Shown: in pieces, positions 50,267-58,451 of the stretch
Numbering within the stretch: position 1 is the first letter of the stretch
Layout: the number at the start of each line of letters is the position of its first letter
Source of the DNA: Gemmatimonadaceae bacterium
Lineage (GTDB): Bacteria > Gemmatimonadota > Gemmatimonadetes > Gemmatimonadales > Gemmatimonadaceae
Reading direction: 5' to 3'
Length of the DNA stretch: 64,000 nucleotides
NCBI GenBank assembly: GCA_036003045.1
Contig: DASYSS010000040.1
Coordinates: 1-64,000 of the forward strand
Made by a program: the position numbers and the translations under genes
Notes under the pieces: generated by a model
The model's database searches: none
The model's input: the letters and a program-made list of their open reading frames with translations, nothing else
What the model was told of the DNA's origin: nothing

Positions 50267-50539
50267 CTACATGGGCGGCGTAACGCCGCGCGAGCGGGTC
50301 GCCGCGCGATAGATCCAGAGCAGGATTAGCGATCCGACGATCGCGAGAATGATGCTCCACAGAGAGAAACCGGTGAGCCCGGTTCCGGTGATCAGGTTGC
50401 CGATGTAGCCGCCGACGAGTGCTCCGACGATCCCGATGATGGCGGTGACGATGATTCCACCGGGATCTTTACCTGGCATGATCGCCTTCGCGATCGCACC
50501 GGCAATCAAGCCGAGCACGATCCACGCGATAACACCCAT
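50267..50539 (-). CDS. GlsB/YeaQ/YmgE-family small membrane protein, paralog
   Basis: A 90-residue paralog of the preceding gene, with the same order: VLGLIAGAIAKAIMPGKDPGGIIVTAIIGIVGALVGGYIG, then a third helix and a basic tail (YRAATRSRGVTP). The ATG at 50539 follows GGAGG. The two genes are on the same strand with a 67-base gap. They probably arose by tandem duplication and act in envelope stress tolerance. Confidence 0.87.
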   Translation of the reverse strand: MGVIAWIVLGLIAGAIAKAIMPGKDPGGIIVTAIIGIVGALVGGYIGNLITGTGLTGFSLWSIILAIVGSLILLWIYRAATRSRGVTPPM

Positions 50540-50664
50540 AAGTTCGCCTCCGGTTATGGGAGTGTGTTGGCTGAGCCCATCACGGACGCAACGCACGTAC
50601 CACGCCCAATTCCCGAAGGCGCGCCACGGACGAGCACGGCGCGCGCCGCGACTACGTTTCCAAT

Positions 50665-52566
50665 ATGCACGACGATGAAGTGACCGGAAAGCCGTTCGAC
50701 GCGCGGTTGATGCGCCGGCTGTTCGTGTACGCGCGGCCGTACTCCTCGCTCGTCGTGGCCGCAGTCGGGTGCCTCATCCTCGACGGGCTCATGCAGTTGG
50801 TGGGTCCGCTGATGACGCAACGCGTGATCGACGTCGCGCTGCCGGCGCATTCGTCGTCGATGGTGCTGCAGGCGGCGCTCATCTTCGCCGGATCCCTCGT
50901 CGTCGGCTTCGCCTGCCAATACGGCGAGACGCTCCTCACGGCGCTGCTGGGCCAGCGGGTAATGCGAGATCTCCGCCGCGACATTTTCGGCCACGTGCAG
51001 CGGCTGTCGATCACGTTTTTCGATCGAAATCCGGTCGGCCGGCTGGTGACCCGCGTGACGTCGGACGTCGAGTCGCTCAACGAGCTGTTCACGGCCGGCG
51101 TGGTCGCGGGGCTCGGCGATCTGTTCACGCTCCTCGCGATCAGTGGGTTGATGCTGTGGACCGACTGGCGGCTGGCCCTCGCGTCGTTCGGCGTGATTCC
51201 GCTGGTCTACGTCGCCTCGCACGTATTCCGGCTCAAGGTCCGCGACTCGTATCGCGACATTCGAGCACGGCTGGCGCGCATCAACGCCTATCTCCAGGAG
51301 CGCATCACCGGAATCCGAATCGTGCAGCTGTTCGGCCGAGAGGCGTCGGAGGCCAAGCGATTCGACGATCTGAATCGTGGACATCTGCAGGCGAACCTCG
51401 ATTCGATCACGTACTACGCGCTCTACTTTCCGGTAATCGAGGTGCTCACGTCGATCGCGCTGGCGAGCCTGATCGTCGCGGGCGCCCATCGCGTCGAAAT
51501 CGGTTCGCTCACCGTCGGGACGGTCGCGGCGTTCCTGCAGCTGGTCCGGCGGTTCTTCCAGCCGCTCCAGGACCTCTCGGACAAGTTCAACACGCTTCAA
51601 CAGGCGATGGCGGCGAGTGAGCGGGTGTTCCGGCTGCTCGACGAGCCGGAGGCCGTGGGTTTGGCGCCGGTCGACGGGTCGGTCACTGCGGCCGCATTCG
51701 CGAAGCGGCAGGGCGTGCGCGTGCAATTCGACGACGTCTGGTTCGCATACGATCTCGGCCACGTCGCGCGCGATTCGGGCCGTACCGCGTCGCCGGAGTG
51801 GGTCCTGAAGGGCGTGAGCTTTACGGTCGAACCGGGACGAACGCTCGCGGTGGTGGGCCACACCGGCGCTGGCAAGACGACGATCATCAGTCTCCTGCTG
51901 CGTTTCTACGATCCGCAGCGGGGTCGCATTCTCGTCGACGGCGTGGACATTCGAGAGATCCCCGTGCCGGAGCTGCGAGCGCTGATCGGCTACGTGCAGC
52001 AAGACATCTTTTTGTTCGCGGGAGACGTGCTCACGAACATTCGCCTGTCGAACGACATCTCGGAGCTGGACGTCGCGGCCGCGGCATCGCGCGTCGGCGC
52101 GGATCGCGTGATCCGGCGGCTCCCGGGCGGCTATCGGCAGGCGCTCGGCGAACGCGGCGCGTCGATCAGCGTCGGAGAGCGGCAGCTGCTGTCGTTCGCG
52201 CGCGCGATCGCCGCCGATCCGGCCCTGCTCGTCCTCGACGAGGCGACGAGCGCCGTCGACAGCGAGATCGAGGCGGAGATTCAGACGGCGCTGGCGACGC
52301 TGATGTCGGGGCGCACGACCATCGCAATCGCGCATCGATTGAGTACAATTGTCGGCGCCAATGAGATCATGGTTTTGCACCATGGCCAAGTGCGCGAGCG
52401 CGGGACACACCGCGAACTGCTCGCCCGACGGGGCCTGTACGAGCGTTTATATCGTCTCCAAGCGGGCGCGATCCGTGACGCGTTGCGCAATCCTGACGGC
52501 GACGGCGAGGATGGCGAGGATGGCGAGGCGCGCGTGGAGCGAGATGCAATTCGCGCAGGCGTTTGA
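50665..52566 (+). CDS. ABC transporter, fused permease-ATPase (exporter type)
   Basis: A 633-residue half-transporter: six membrane helices (about 25-320) in the type I exporter fold and a nucleotide-binding domain (about 350-590). The Walker A is GHTGAGKT (398-405), the signature ISVGERQLLSFARAI replaces the usual LSGGQ, and Walker B is LLVLDEATSAVDS. The C-terminal tail is acidic (DGDGEDGEDGEARVE). It probably forms a homodimer or a heterodimer with an unlinked partner. The substrate is not determined. FHA and PP2C genes follow on the same strand. Confidence 0.92.
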   Translation: MHDDEVTGKPFDARLMRRLFVYARPYSSLVVAAVGCLILDGLMQLVGPLMTQRVIDVALPAHSSSMVLQAALIFAGSLVVGFACQYGETLLTALLGQRVMRDLRRDIFGHVQRLSITFFDRNPVGRLVTRVTSDVESLNELFTAGVVAGLGDLFTLLAISGLMLWTDWRLALASFGVIPLVYVASHVFRLKVRDSYRDIRARLARINAYLQERITGIRIVQLFGREASEAKRFDDLNRGHLQANLDSITYYALYFPVIEVLTSIALASLIVAGAHRVEIGSLTVGTVAAFLQLVRRFFQPLQDLSDKFNTLQQAMAASERVFRLLDEPEAVGLAPVDGSVTAAAFAKRQGVRVQFDDVWFAYDLGHVARDSGRTASPEWVLKGVSFTVEPGRTLAVVGHTGAGKTTIISLLLRFYDPQRGRILVDGVDIREIPVPELRALIGYVQQDIFLFAGDVLTNIRLSNDISELDVAAAASRVGADRVIRRLPGGYRQALGERGASISVGERQLLSFARAIAADPALLVLDEATSAVDSEIEAEIQTALATLMSGRTTIAIAHRLSTIVGANEIMVLHHGQVRERGTHRELLARRGLYERLYRLQAGAIRDALRNPDGDGEDGEDGEARVERDAIRAGV

Positions 52567-52632
52567 TGCTTGCTTCAGCGAGGTCCGATGGGGTAGTTTC
52601 TGCCGGAACTGTCCGTTGCCGAGCGCATCGCG

Positions 52633-53667
52633 ATGCCGGTTATAAAGCTGAACGATCAACAGTTCTTATTGCGCCCGGGAACCAACCGACTCGGCGGAGG
52701 CGATTTCGTCGAACTGTCGATATCTCCGGACGTTTCGCTCGGCGTGCAGGCGATCATCGAAGTGACAGGAACGGAAGGCGTGGTAGTCCGGCCGGTTTCC
52801 GGCAAAGACGTGGTCGTGCTGGTCAACGGCGTGCCGCTGACCGATCCCACTCCATTGCTTCACGGCGACAAGCTCGAAGTGGCCGGGAAGGAGCTCTCTT
52901 TTTCCGACGACTCCAAGACAGGTGCAACGACCTTTGTTTCGAGAGCGGAAATCGCCGCGGTGACAGCCGCCGCCAAGGCACCCTCTCCGCCGGGACCGCG
53001 GCTTGGAGAGCCGATTCAGTTGGGCCAGACGGTTCACGGACCTGGGTCAGCGTCCGTGGAGACCGCGGCCGCCGCTGGCCCGGCCGTTGCGGCACCCGCT
53101 CGCGCCGCGACCGGCGGCAGACTCGTGTCGCTCGTTGACGGTCGGGAATATTCGGTCCCCGAGGCCGGTTTGACGATCGGGAGAGAATCGGGCTCCGACG
53201 TCGTCCTCGCTCACAAGCAGGTGTCGCGAAAGCACGCCACCATTACGCCGACGCTGCGCGGCTACGAGATCAAGGACCTCAGCTCGAACGGGGTCTACGT
53301 GAACGGCTCAAGGATCAATGGGGCGCATATCCTCAACCGCGCTGACACGATCAAGATCGCGAAGGACGAATTCCGTTTTCACGCTGACGCGTCGGCCTTG
53401 GCGCCGACGATGTCGTTCCAGGCCTTCGCGCCGAAGCCCAAGTCCAAAACGCCCACCACTTCATCGTCCGCTCGCCGGACGCCGACGGGCGCCAACGCTA
53501 TCGCCAGCCGTCTCGCCCATCAGGACAAACTCCGTGGAGGCACGCCCTACACGCCGATCCCGACGTCCCCCGCCGTTGCACATGCGAAAGGGGGATCGGG
53601 TTTCGGATGGATGTGGGGCGTCGTCTTGCTTGCGCTCGGATTCGCCGCCTACTACATGCTCAAGTAA
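52633..53667 (+). CDS. FHA-domain membrane protein
   Basis: A 344-residue protein. Residues 1-95 form an FHA-like beta domain lacking the full signature. A linker leads to the clear FHA domain (about 160-250) with GREYSVPEAGLTIGRESGSDVVLAHKQVSRKHATIT and NGVYVNGSRI, which bind phosphothreonine peptides. After a Ser/Thr/Pro-rich linker (255-320), one membrane helix lies at the C-terminus (about 324-342). The next gene is PP2C with zero-base spacing, so FHA and phosphatase work on the same phosphothreonine signal. A protein kinase is not present in this window. Confidence 0.9.
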   Translation: MPVIKLNDQQFLLRPGTNRLGGGDFVELSISPDVSLGVQAIIEVTGTEGVVVRPVSGKDVVVLVNGVPLTDPTPLLHGDKLEVAGKELSFSDDSKTGATTFVSRAEIAAVTAAAKAPSPPGPRLGEPIQLGQTVHGPGSASVETAAAAGPAVAAPARAATGGRLVSLVDGREYSVPEAGLTIGRESGSDVVLAHKQVSRKHATITPTLRGYEIKDLSSNGVYVNGSRINGAHILNRADTIKIAKDEFRFHADASALAPTMSFQAFAPKPKSKTPTTSSSARRTPTGANAIASRLAHQDKLRGGTPYTPIPTSPAVAHAKGGSGFGWMWGVVLLALGFAAYYMLK

Positions 53668-54432
53668 ATGATGGTTCGCCTGCTTCACGCCGCCCGGACC
53701 GACGTGGGGATGATCCGGTCCGGGAACGAGGACAACTTCGCCGTGACAGCCCGCGGGAATCGCGGACTGTTCATCGTTGCCGACGGCATGGGCGGCCACG
53801 CCGCGGGCGAGGTCGCCAGCGAGATGGCCGTTCAGACGATCGAGCGGGAGCTCGACGGGCTGAAAGACCTCGACGATTCGACCGGAGACCGTCTCGACCA
53901 GGCGCTCCGCAAGGCGAATCGAAACATCCACGAGCGCACGATCACCGAAGTCGACAAGCAAGGCATGGGCACGACGGCGTCGGTCCTGCTCATCTTCGAC
54001 AGGAAGTACTTGATCGGCCAAGTCGGCGACTCTCGCGTCTATCTGCTCCGCGACGGCGCGCTGCACCAGCTCACGAAGGACCACTCGTACGTACAGGAAC
54101 AGGTGGACGCCGGATTCCTGACTCCCGAGCAGGCGCGCTACCACCCGTACAGCAACGTCATCACCCGCTGCGTGGGCGCGAGCCCCGACGTGGAACCGGA
54201 CATCTATCAGGGCGACGTCAGCGTCGGCGACCTCTTCCTCGTGGCGAGCGACGGGCTGACGAGCATGGTGGACGACCGACGTCTGCAGATCCTGCTGATG
54301 TCCCGGGCCGAACCCGAACGCAAAGTCTTGGCGCTGATTTCCGAAGCGAACGGACGGGGCGGCCTGGACAACATCACCGCGATCGTCGTCCAAGTGGCGG
54401 CCGACGAGGACGGGGTCGGGTCCTCGAACTAG
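53668..54432 (+). CDS. PP2C-family serine/threonine phosphatase
   Basis: A 254-residue Stp1-type PP2C. Metal-binding Asp residues are seen in SGNEDNFAV, FIVADGMGGHAAGEVAS, VGDSRVYLL, ASDGLT and LDNITAIVV, in the canonical order. It dephosphorylates Ser/Thr-phosphorylated proteins. It starts at the base after the FHA gene stop, with two adjacent ATG codons (53668, 53671). The FHA protein may supply a phosphoprotein dock. Confidence 0.95.
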   Translation: MMVRLLHAARTDVGMIRSGNEDNFAVTARGNRGLFIVADGMGGHAAGEVASEMAVQTIERELDGLKDLDDSTGDRLDQALRKANRNIHERTITEVDKQGMGTTASVLLIFDRKYLIGQVGDSRVYLLRDGALHQLTKDHSYVQEQVDAGFLTPEQARYHPYSNVITRCVGASPDVEPDIYQGDVSVGDLFLVASDGLTSMVDDRRLQILLMSRAEPERKVLALISEANGRGGLDNITAIVVQVAADEDGVGSSN

Positions 54433-54582
54433 GGACCTTCCGCCACGTCGTTCCCAGCGCGCGTCCCGACTTCCGCGTAGCCCTTCCCAGAAGTCAGGCC
54501 CCTCTGCAAATCATTGCAACCCGCGGCGAACCACTACCAGTTCGCCGCATCCACGCCGTTCAGCCACATCGGGAGTCCTTCC

Positions 54583-57303
54583 ATGCGCCGCCGGAAAAGT
54601 CAGCGGTTCGCGCTCGTCGTCCGCGCCGTTCAATTCGGCCTCGTCCTCGTCGCCGGCGTCGCGCCGACCGCCGCGGCGCAGGGGGGGGAGCACAACAGAG
54701 CGAACTGGGAGCTCGCCGAAAAATTCTCGGCGGCGAATCTACGGTCGCGCGTCTACACGACCGCCGTGACGCCCCACTGGCTCGGCCAGAGCGACTCGCT
54801 GTGCTACGACTGGAAGGACCGAGCGGGGAGCACGTTCTTCCTCGTCGTCCCGACCACGAAGACGAAGAAACCGCTCTTCGACCAGGCCAAGCTCGCGTCG
54901 CAACTCTCCGAGCAGAGTCATCGCGCGCACGATCCGCAGAACTTGCCGTTCACCACGCTGACGTTCTCGAAGGATCGCAAGACGTTCACGTTCACCGCCG
55001 ACACGGCGCGGTGGGAGTGGGACGTCGCGACGGAAACGCTCAAGAAGCTCGGCCCGGCCGGGAACGGAGCGGGAGGCGCGGCGTCGCAAGGCGGTAACGG
55101 TCGGGGTGGCCGCGGCGGCGGTGCCGGCGGTGGTCAGAACGCGGCGCCGCCCGACACGGTGAACACCTGTGGCGGCAACGCGGGTGGCGGACGCGCCGGT
55201 GGCGGTGGCGGCGGCGGAGGATTCGGCGGCGGTCGCGGCGGCGATTTCCGCAACTACTCGCCGGACAGCAGCATGTTCGCGTTCGCGCGCGAGCACAATC
55301 TGTATCTCGTGAAGGTCGCGTCGAAGGACACGGTCCAGCTCACGCACGATGGCGTGAAGAGCTACAGCTTCGGCGCGCGCGACACGCTACAAGAGCGCCA
55401 GCAGCAGGAGCTGACGCGCCAGCAGACGCAGCAAGACGATTCGACGAACCAGAACGGAGACGGCGGTGGCCGCGGCGGCGTGAACCGCGACCCGCGCGTG
55501 CGCGCGAACGTCGTCTGGTCGCAGGATTCCAAGGCGTTCGCGGTGATCCGCAACGACCAGCGCAAGGTCAAGCCGCTGTACCTCGTCAACAACCTCGCGA
55601 ATCCGCGTCCCGAATTGATGGAATACACGTACGCGATGCCCGGCGAGACCGAGGTTGGCCAGGAAGAACTATGGTCGTGGCGCGTCGGCGATACGAAGCT
55701 CACCGCGGTTGGCATCAAGAAATGGAAGGATCAGCGGCTGTTCGACATGCACTGGGACGGAACGGCCGACCATCTGCGCCTCGTGCGGCGCGACCGCACG
55801 CAGCGGCACTTCGAGCTGATCGACATCGCGCTGCCGGCGCAGACGACGACCCAGTTGCTCCACGAGGACATCGACAACAACTCGAGCGAGCGGCAGAACG
55901 TCCGCTACGTGAAAACGGGCGGCGACTTCATCTGGTGGTCGGAGCGCTCGGGCTGGGGACACTACTACCTGTACGACAACACCGGTCATTTGAAGCGCGC
56001 GCTGACCTCGGGCGCGTGGCGCGCCGAGCGGATCGTCGACGTCGACTCGGTGAAGGGGATTCTGTATTTCGCCGCCGTCGGACGCGAGGCCGGTGAGAAT
56101 CCGTACTACACGCACCTGTATCGCGTGAATCTCGACGGCACCGGTATGGCCATGCTCGACGCGGGCGACGCGACGCACGACTCGCGGCTGTCGTCGAACA
56201 AGAAGTGGATCGTCGACAACTCGTCGCGCGTGGATCTCATTCCGCACGCGGTGCTGCGCGACGCGGCCGGCAAGCTCGTGATGGATCTCGAAACGATGGA
56301 CGTCTCCGGGCTCAAAGAGCTCGGATGGAAGCCGCCGGAGAAGTTCCAGACCAAGGCCGCCGACGGGGTCACGGACATCTACGGCAACATGTGGAAGCCG
56401 TTCGATTTCGATTCCACGAAGTCGTATCCGATCATCGCGAACGTGTATCCGGGACCGCAGACCGAGACGGTGAACTTCACGTTTTCGCCGACGGCGGTTC
56501 CGCAGCAGCTCGCGCAGCTCGGCTTCATCGTGATACAGATCGGCAACCGCGGCGGCAGCCCGCAGCGGTCGCAGGAGTATCAGGGCTTCAGCTACTACAA
56601 CCTCCGCGACTACGCGCTCGCCGACAAAAAGACCGGCATCGAGCAACTCGCCGCGCGGCACAAGTGGATCGACCTCAACCGCGTCGGCATCTACGGCCAC
56701 TCGGGCGGCGGCTTCTTGACCGCGGCGGCGATGCTCCTGCCGCCGTACAACGAGTTCTTCAAGGTCGGCGTGAGCGAATCAGGAAATCACGACAACAACA
56801 TCTACAACCAGAACTGGAGTGAGCAGTACCACGGCCTCAAGATCGTGGCGAAGGCCGGAGGCCGGGGCGGCGTCGTACAGGCGGGGGGCGCGGTTCCCAC
56901 GACCGACGGCGACGGAAACGGAAACACCGCGGCGGCGAGCGGTCCGCGCGGACGGGGCGCCGCCGCCGCGCCGACGCTGCTCGACGGTTCGATCGCCGAC
57001 GGCGACACGACGGACGCGTTCCAGATCCACGTGCCGACCACCGTCGACCTAGCGCCCAACCTCAAAGGCAACCTGCTGCTCGAGACGGGCGACATGGACA
57101 ACAACGTTCACCCGGCGAACACCATTCGTCTGGTCAACGCGCTCATCAAGGCGAACAAGCGTTTCGACTTCATGCTCCTGCCCGGCAAGCCGCACGGCTA
57201 CGGCGACGACACGCCGTACACGAACCACCTGATGTTCGAGTACTTCGCCGAGCACTTGCTGGGGGACTATTACCGGACGAACGCGACGATCGACAAGAAG
57301 TAG
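54583..57303 (+). CDS. Secreted S9/DPP-IV-like peptidase with Gly-rich inserts
   Basis: A 906-residue exported S9 serine peptidase. The signal (about 10-32) is followed by a beta-propeller (about 40-600) and an alpha/beta-hydrolase domain. The triad is Ser707 in GHSGGGF, Asp839 in MDNNVH and His871 in PGKPHGY. Low-complexity Gly inserts lie in the propeller (about 155-225, several GGGG/RGG runs, and about 297-308). A third insertion of about 45 residues, with GGRGG and polyglycine/Ala, occurs inside the hydrolase domain between YHGLKIV and the acid residue. ATG 54583 with GGGAG at 54571 is the start. A DPP-IV-type N-terminal domain fits the words YTYAMPGETEVG. Confidence 0.9.
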   Translation: MRRRKSQRFALVVRAVQFGLVLVAGVAPTAAAQGGEHNRANWELAEKFSAANLRSRVYTTAVTPHWLGQSDSLCYDWKDRAGSTFFLVVPTTKTKKPLFDQAKLASQLSEQSHRAHDPQNLPFTTLTFSKDRKTFTFTADTARWEWDVATETLKKLGPAGNGAGGAASQGGNGRGGRGGGAGGGQNAAPPDTVNTCGGNAGGGRAGGGGGGGGFGGGRGGDFRNYSPDSSMFAFAREHNLYLVKVASKDTVQLTHDGVKSYSFGARDTLQERQQQELTRQQTQQDDSTNQNGDGGGRGGVNRDPRVRANVVWSQDSKAFAVIRNDQRKVKPLYLVNNLANPRPELMEYTYAMPGETEVGQEELWSWRVGDTKLTAVGIKKWKDQRLFDMHWDGTADHLRLVRRDRTQRHFELIDIALPAQTTTQLLHEDIDNNSSERQNVRYVKTGGDFIWWSERSGWGHYYLYDNTGHLKRALTSGAWRAERIVDVDSVKGILYFAAVGREAGENPYYTHLYRVNLDGTGMAMLDAGDATHDSRLSSNKKWIVDNSSRVDLIPHAVLRDAAGKLVMDLETMDVSGLKELGWKPPEKFQTKAADGVTDIYGNMWKPFDFDSTKSYPIIANVYPGPQTETVNFTFSPTAVPQQLAQLGFIVIQIGNRGGSPQRSQEYQGFSYYNLRDYALADKKTGIEQLAARHKWIDLNRVGIYGHSGGGFLTAAAMLLPPYNEFFKVGVSESGNHDNNIYNQNWSEQYHGLKIVAKAGGRGGVVQAGGAVPTTDGDGNGNTAAASGPRGRGAAAAPTLLDGSIADGDTTDAFQIHVPTTVDLAPNLKGNLLLETGDMDNNVHPANTIRLVNALIKANKRFDFMLLPGKPHGYGDDTPYTNHLMFEYFAEHLLGDYYRTNATIDKK

Positions 57304-57320
57304 CGCTGCGCCGGGGACGG

Positions 57321-58436
57321 CTACGCCGCGGCGCGGCCGTCGCCGTCCCCCGCTCGCCCCGCTCGCCTGGCGGTGGAGATCAGGACGTATTCCTGAATCT
57401 TCTCCGCCGTGAGCAGGCCGACGACTTGGCGTCCCCGAAGCACCGGCATCGCCTGGCAGTGACCTTCCTGAAGCCGTGCCAGCGCCTGTTCGAGCGATTC
57501 ATCCGGCGTCGTCGAACAGAATTTCGTCTGCATCACCTGGCCGACCGGCTCGTCGGCGTGACCTTCCGCCATCGCGCGCAGCAAGCCCTCGCGAGTGAGA
57601 ACGCCGGCGATGTCGTCATGATCGACGACAGGAAAGTCGTGTTGGAATCCCTGCCGCACTTCCTCGATCGCGGCCGAGACGGATTCCGTCGGCGCGAGCG
57701 TGCGCACGTCGGTGATCATCGCGCGAGACACGGCGACACTGCCGACCGTCATTTTCAGCTGTGCCGCGCTCGACTCGGCCGCCGCGCTCAGCCACACGAA
57801 CACGCCGATGATGACGAGGAACGGATTGTTCACGACGAACAATCCGAACAGCGCGAAGAGCAACGCGAATGCCTTGCCGAGCCGGGCAGCGATCTCGGTC
57901 GCATGCTCGAAGCTCGTGCGCATGGCGAGCGCGGCGCGCAGCACGCGCCCGCCGTCCATGGGAAACGCCGGCAGAAGATTGAAGATCGCGAGAATGACGT
58001 TCACCCACATCACCTGCGCCACGAACAGCCACCCGCCCCGCGACGGCGCTGAAGCGAGCGAGACTCGTCCGAGGACGAGCGCGAGATAGAGAACGACGAT
58101 GATGGCCACAGTGACGGCGGGGCCGGCGAGGGCGATCAGCAACTCCTCGCGTGGCCGCGACGGCATGCGCTCGAGCCGGGCGACGCCGCCGATCGGCAGG
58201 AGGGTGATGCTTTTCGTCTTCACGCCGAAGCGTTGGGCCATGATGGCATGACCGAACTCGTGCAGCACGACGGAGAGGAAGATCGCCAGCGTTAGGAGCA
58301 CGCCGATGATAGCCGCGCCCGCCGTGTGCGCTTGCTGGTAGGCGGCAATTCCGATCCACGCGAGCAGGATGAGGAACGTCGCGTGAATGTCGACGTCGAT
58401 TCCTTTGATTCGTGCGACCGTCCATGACCAACGCAT
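57321..58436 (-). CDS. M50 site-2 protease family protein with CBS pair
   Basis: A 371-residue intramembrane metalloprotease: six membrane helices (about 17-210), HEFGH (His59, Glu60, His63), the second zinc ligand motif NLLPAFPMDGGR, and then a CBS pair (about 235-350) with VSRAMITDVRTLAPTESVSAAIEEV and VGQVMQTKFCSTTPDESLEQAL. This is the SpoIVFB/Rip-type arrangement in which CBS binds a nucleotide and regulates cleavage. Substrate is unknown. The ATG at 58436 follows GGAGG; the TTG one codon earlier is less likely. Confidence 0.93.
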   Translation of the reverse strand: MRWSWTVARIKGIDVDIHATFLILLAWIGIAAYQQAHTAGAAIIGVLLTLAIFLSVVLHEFGHAIMAQRFGVKTKSITLLPIGGVARLERMPSRPREELLIALAGPAVTVAIIVVLYLALVLGRVSLASAPSRGGWLFVAQVMWVNVILAIFNLLPAFPMDGGRVLRAALAMRTSFEHATEIAARLGKAFALLFALFGLFVVNNPFLVIIGVFVWLSAAAESSAAQLKMTVGSVAVSRAMITDVRTLAPTESVSAAIEEVRQGFQHDFPVVDHDDIAGVLTREGLLRAMAEGHADEPVGQVMQTKFCSTTPDESLEQALARLQEGHCQAMPVLRGRQVVGLLTAEKIQEYVLISTARRAGRAGDGDGRAAA

Positions 58437-58451
58437 CAATCCTCCAGGAAA

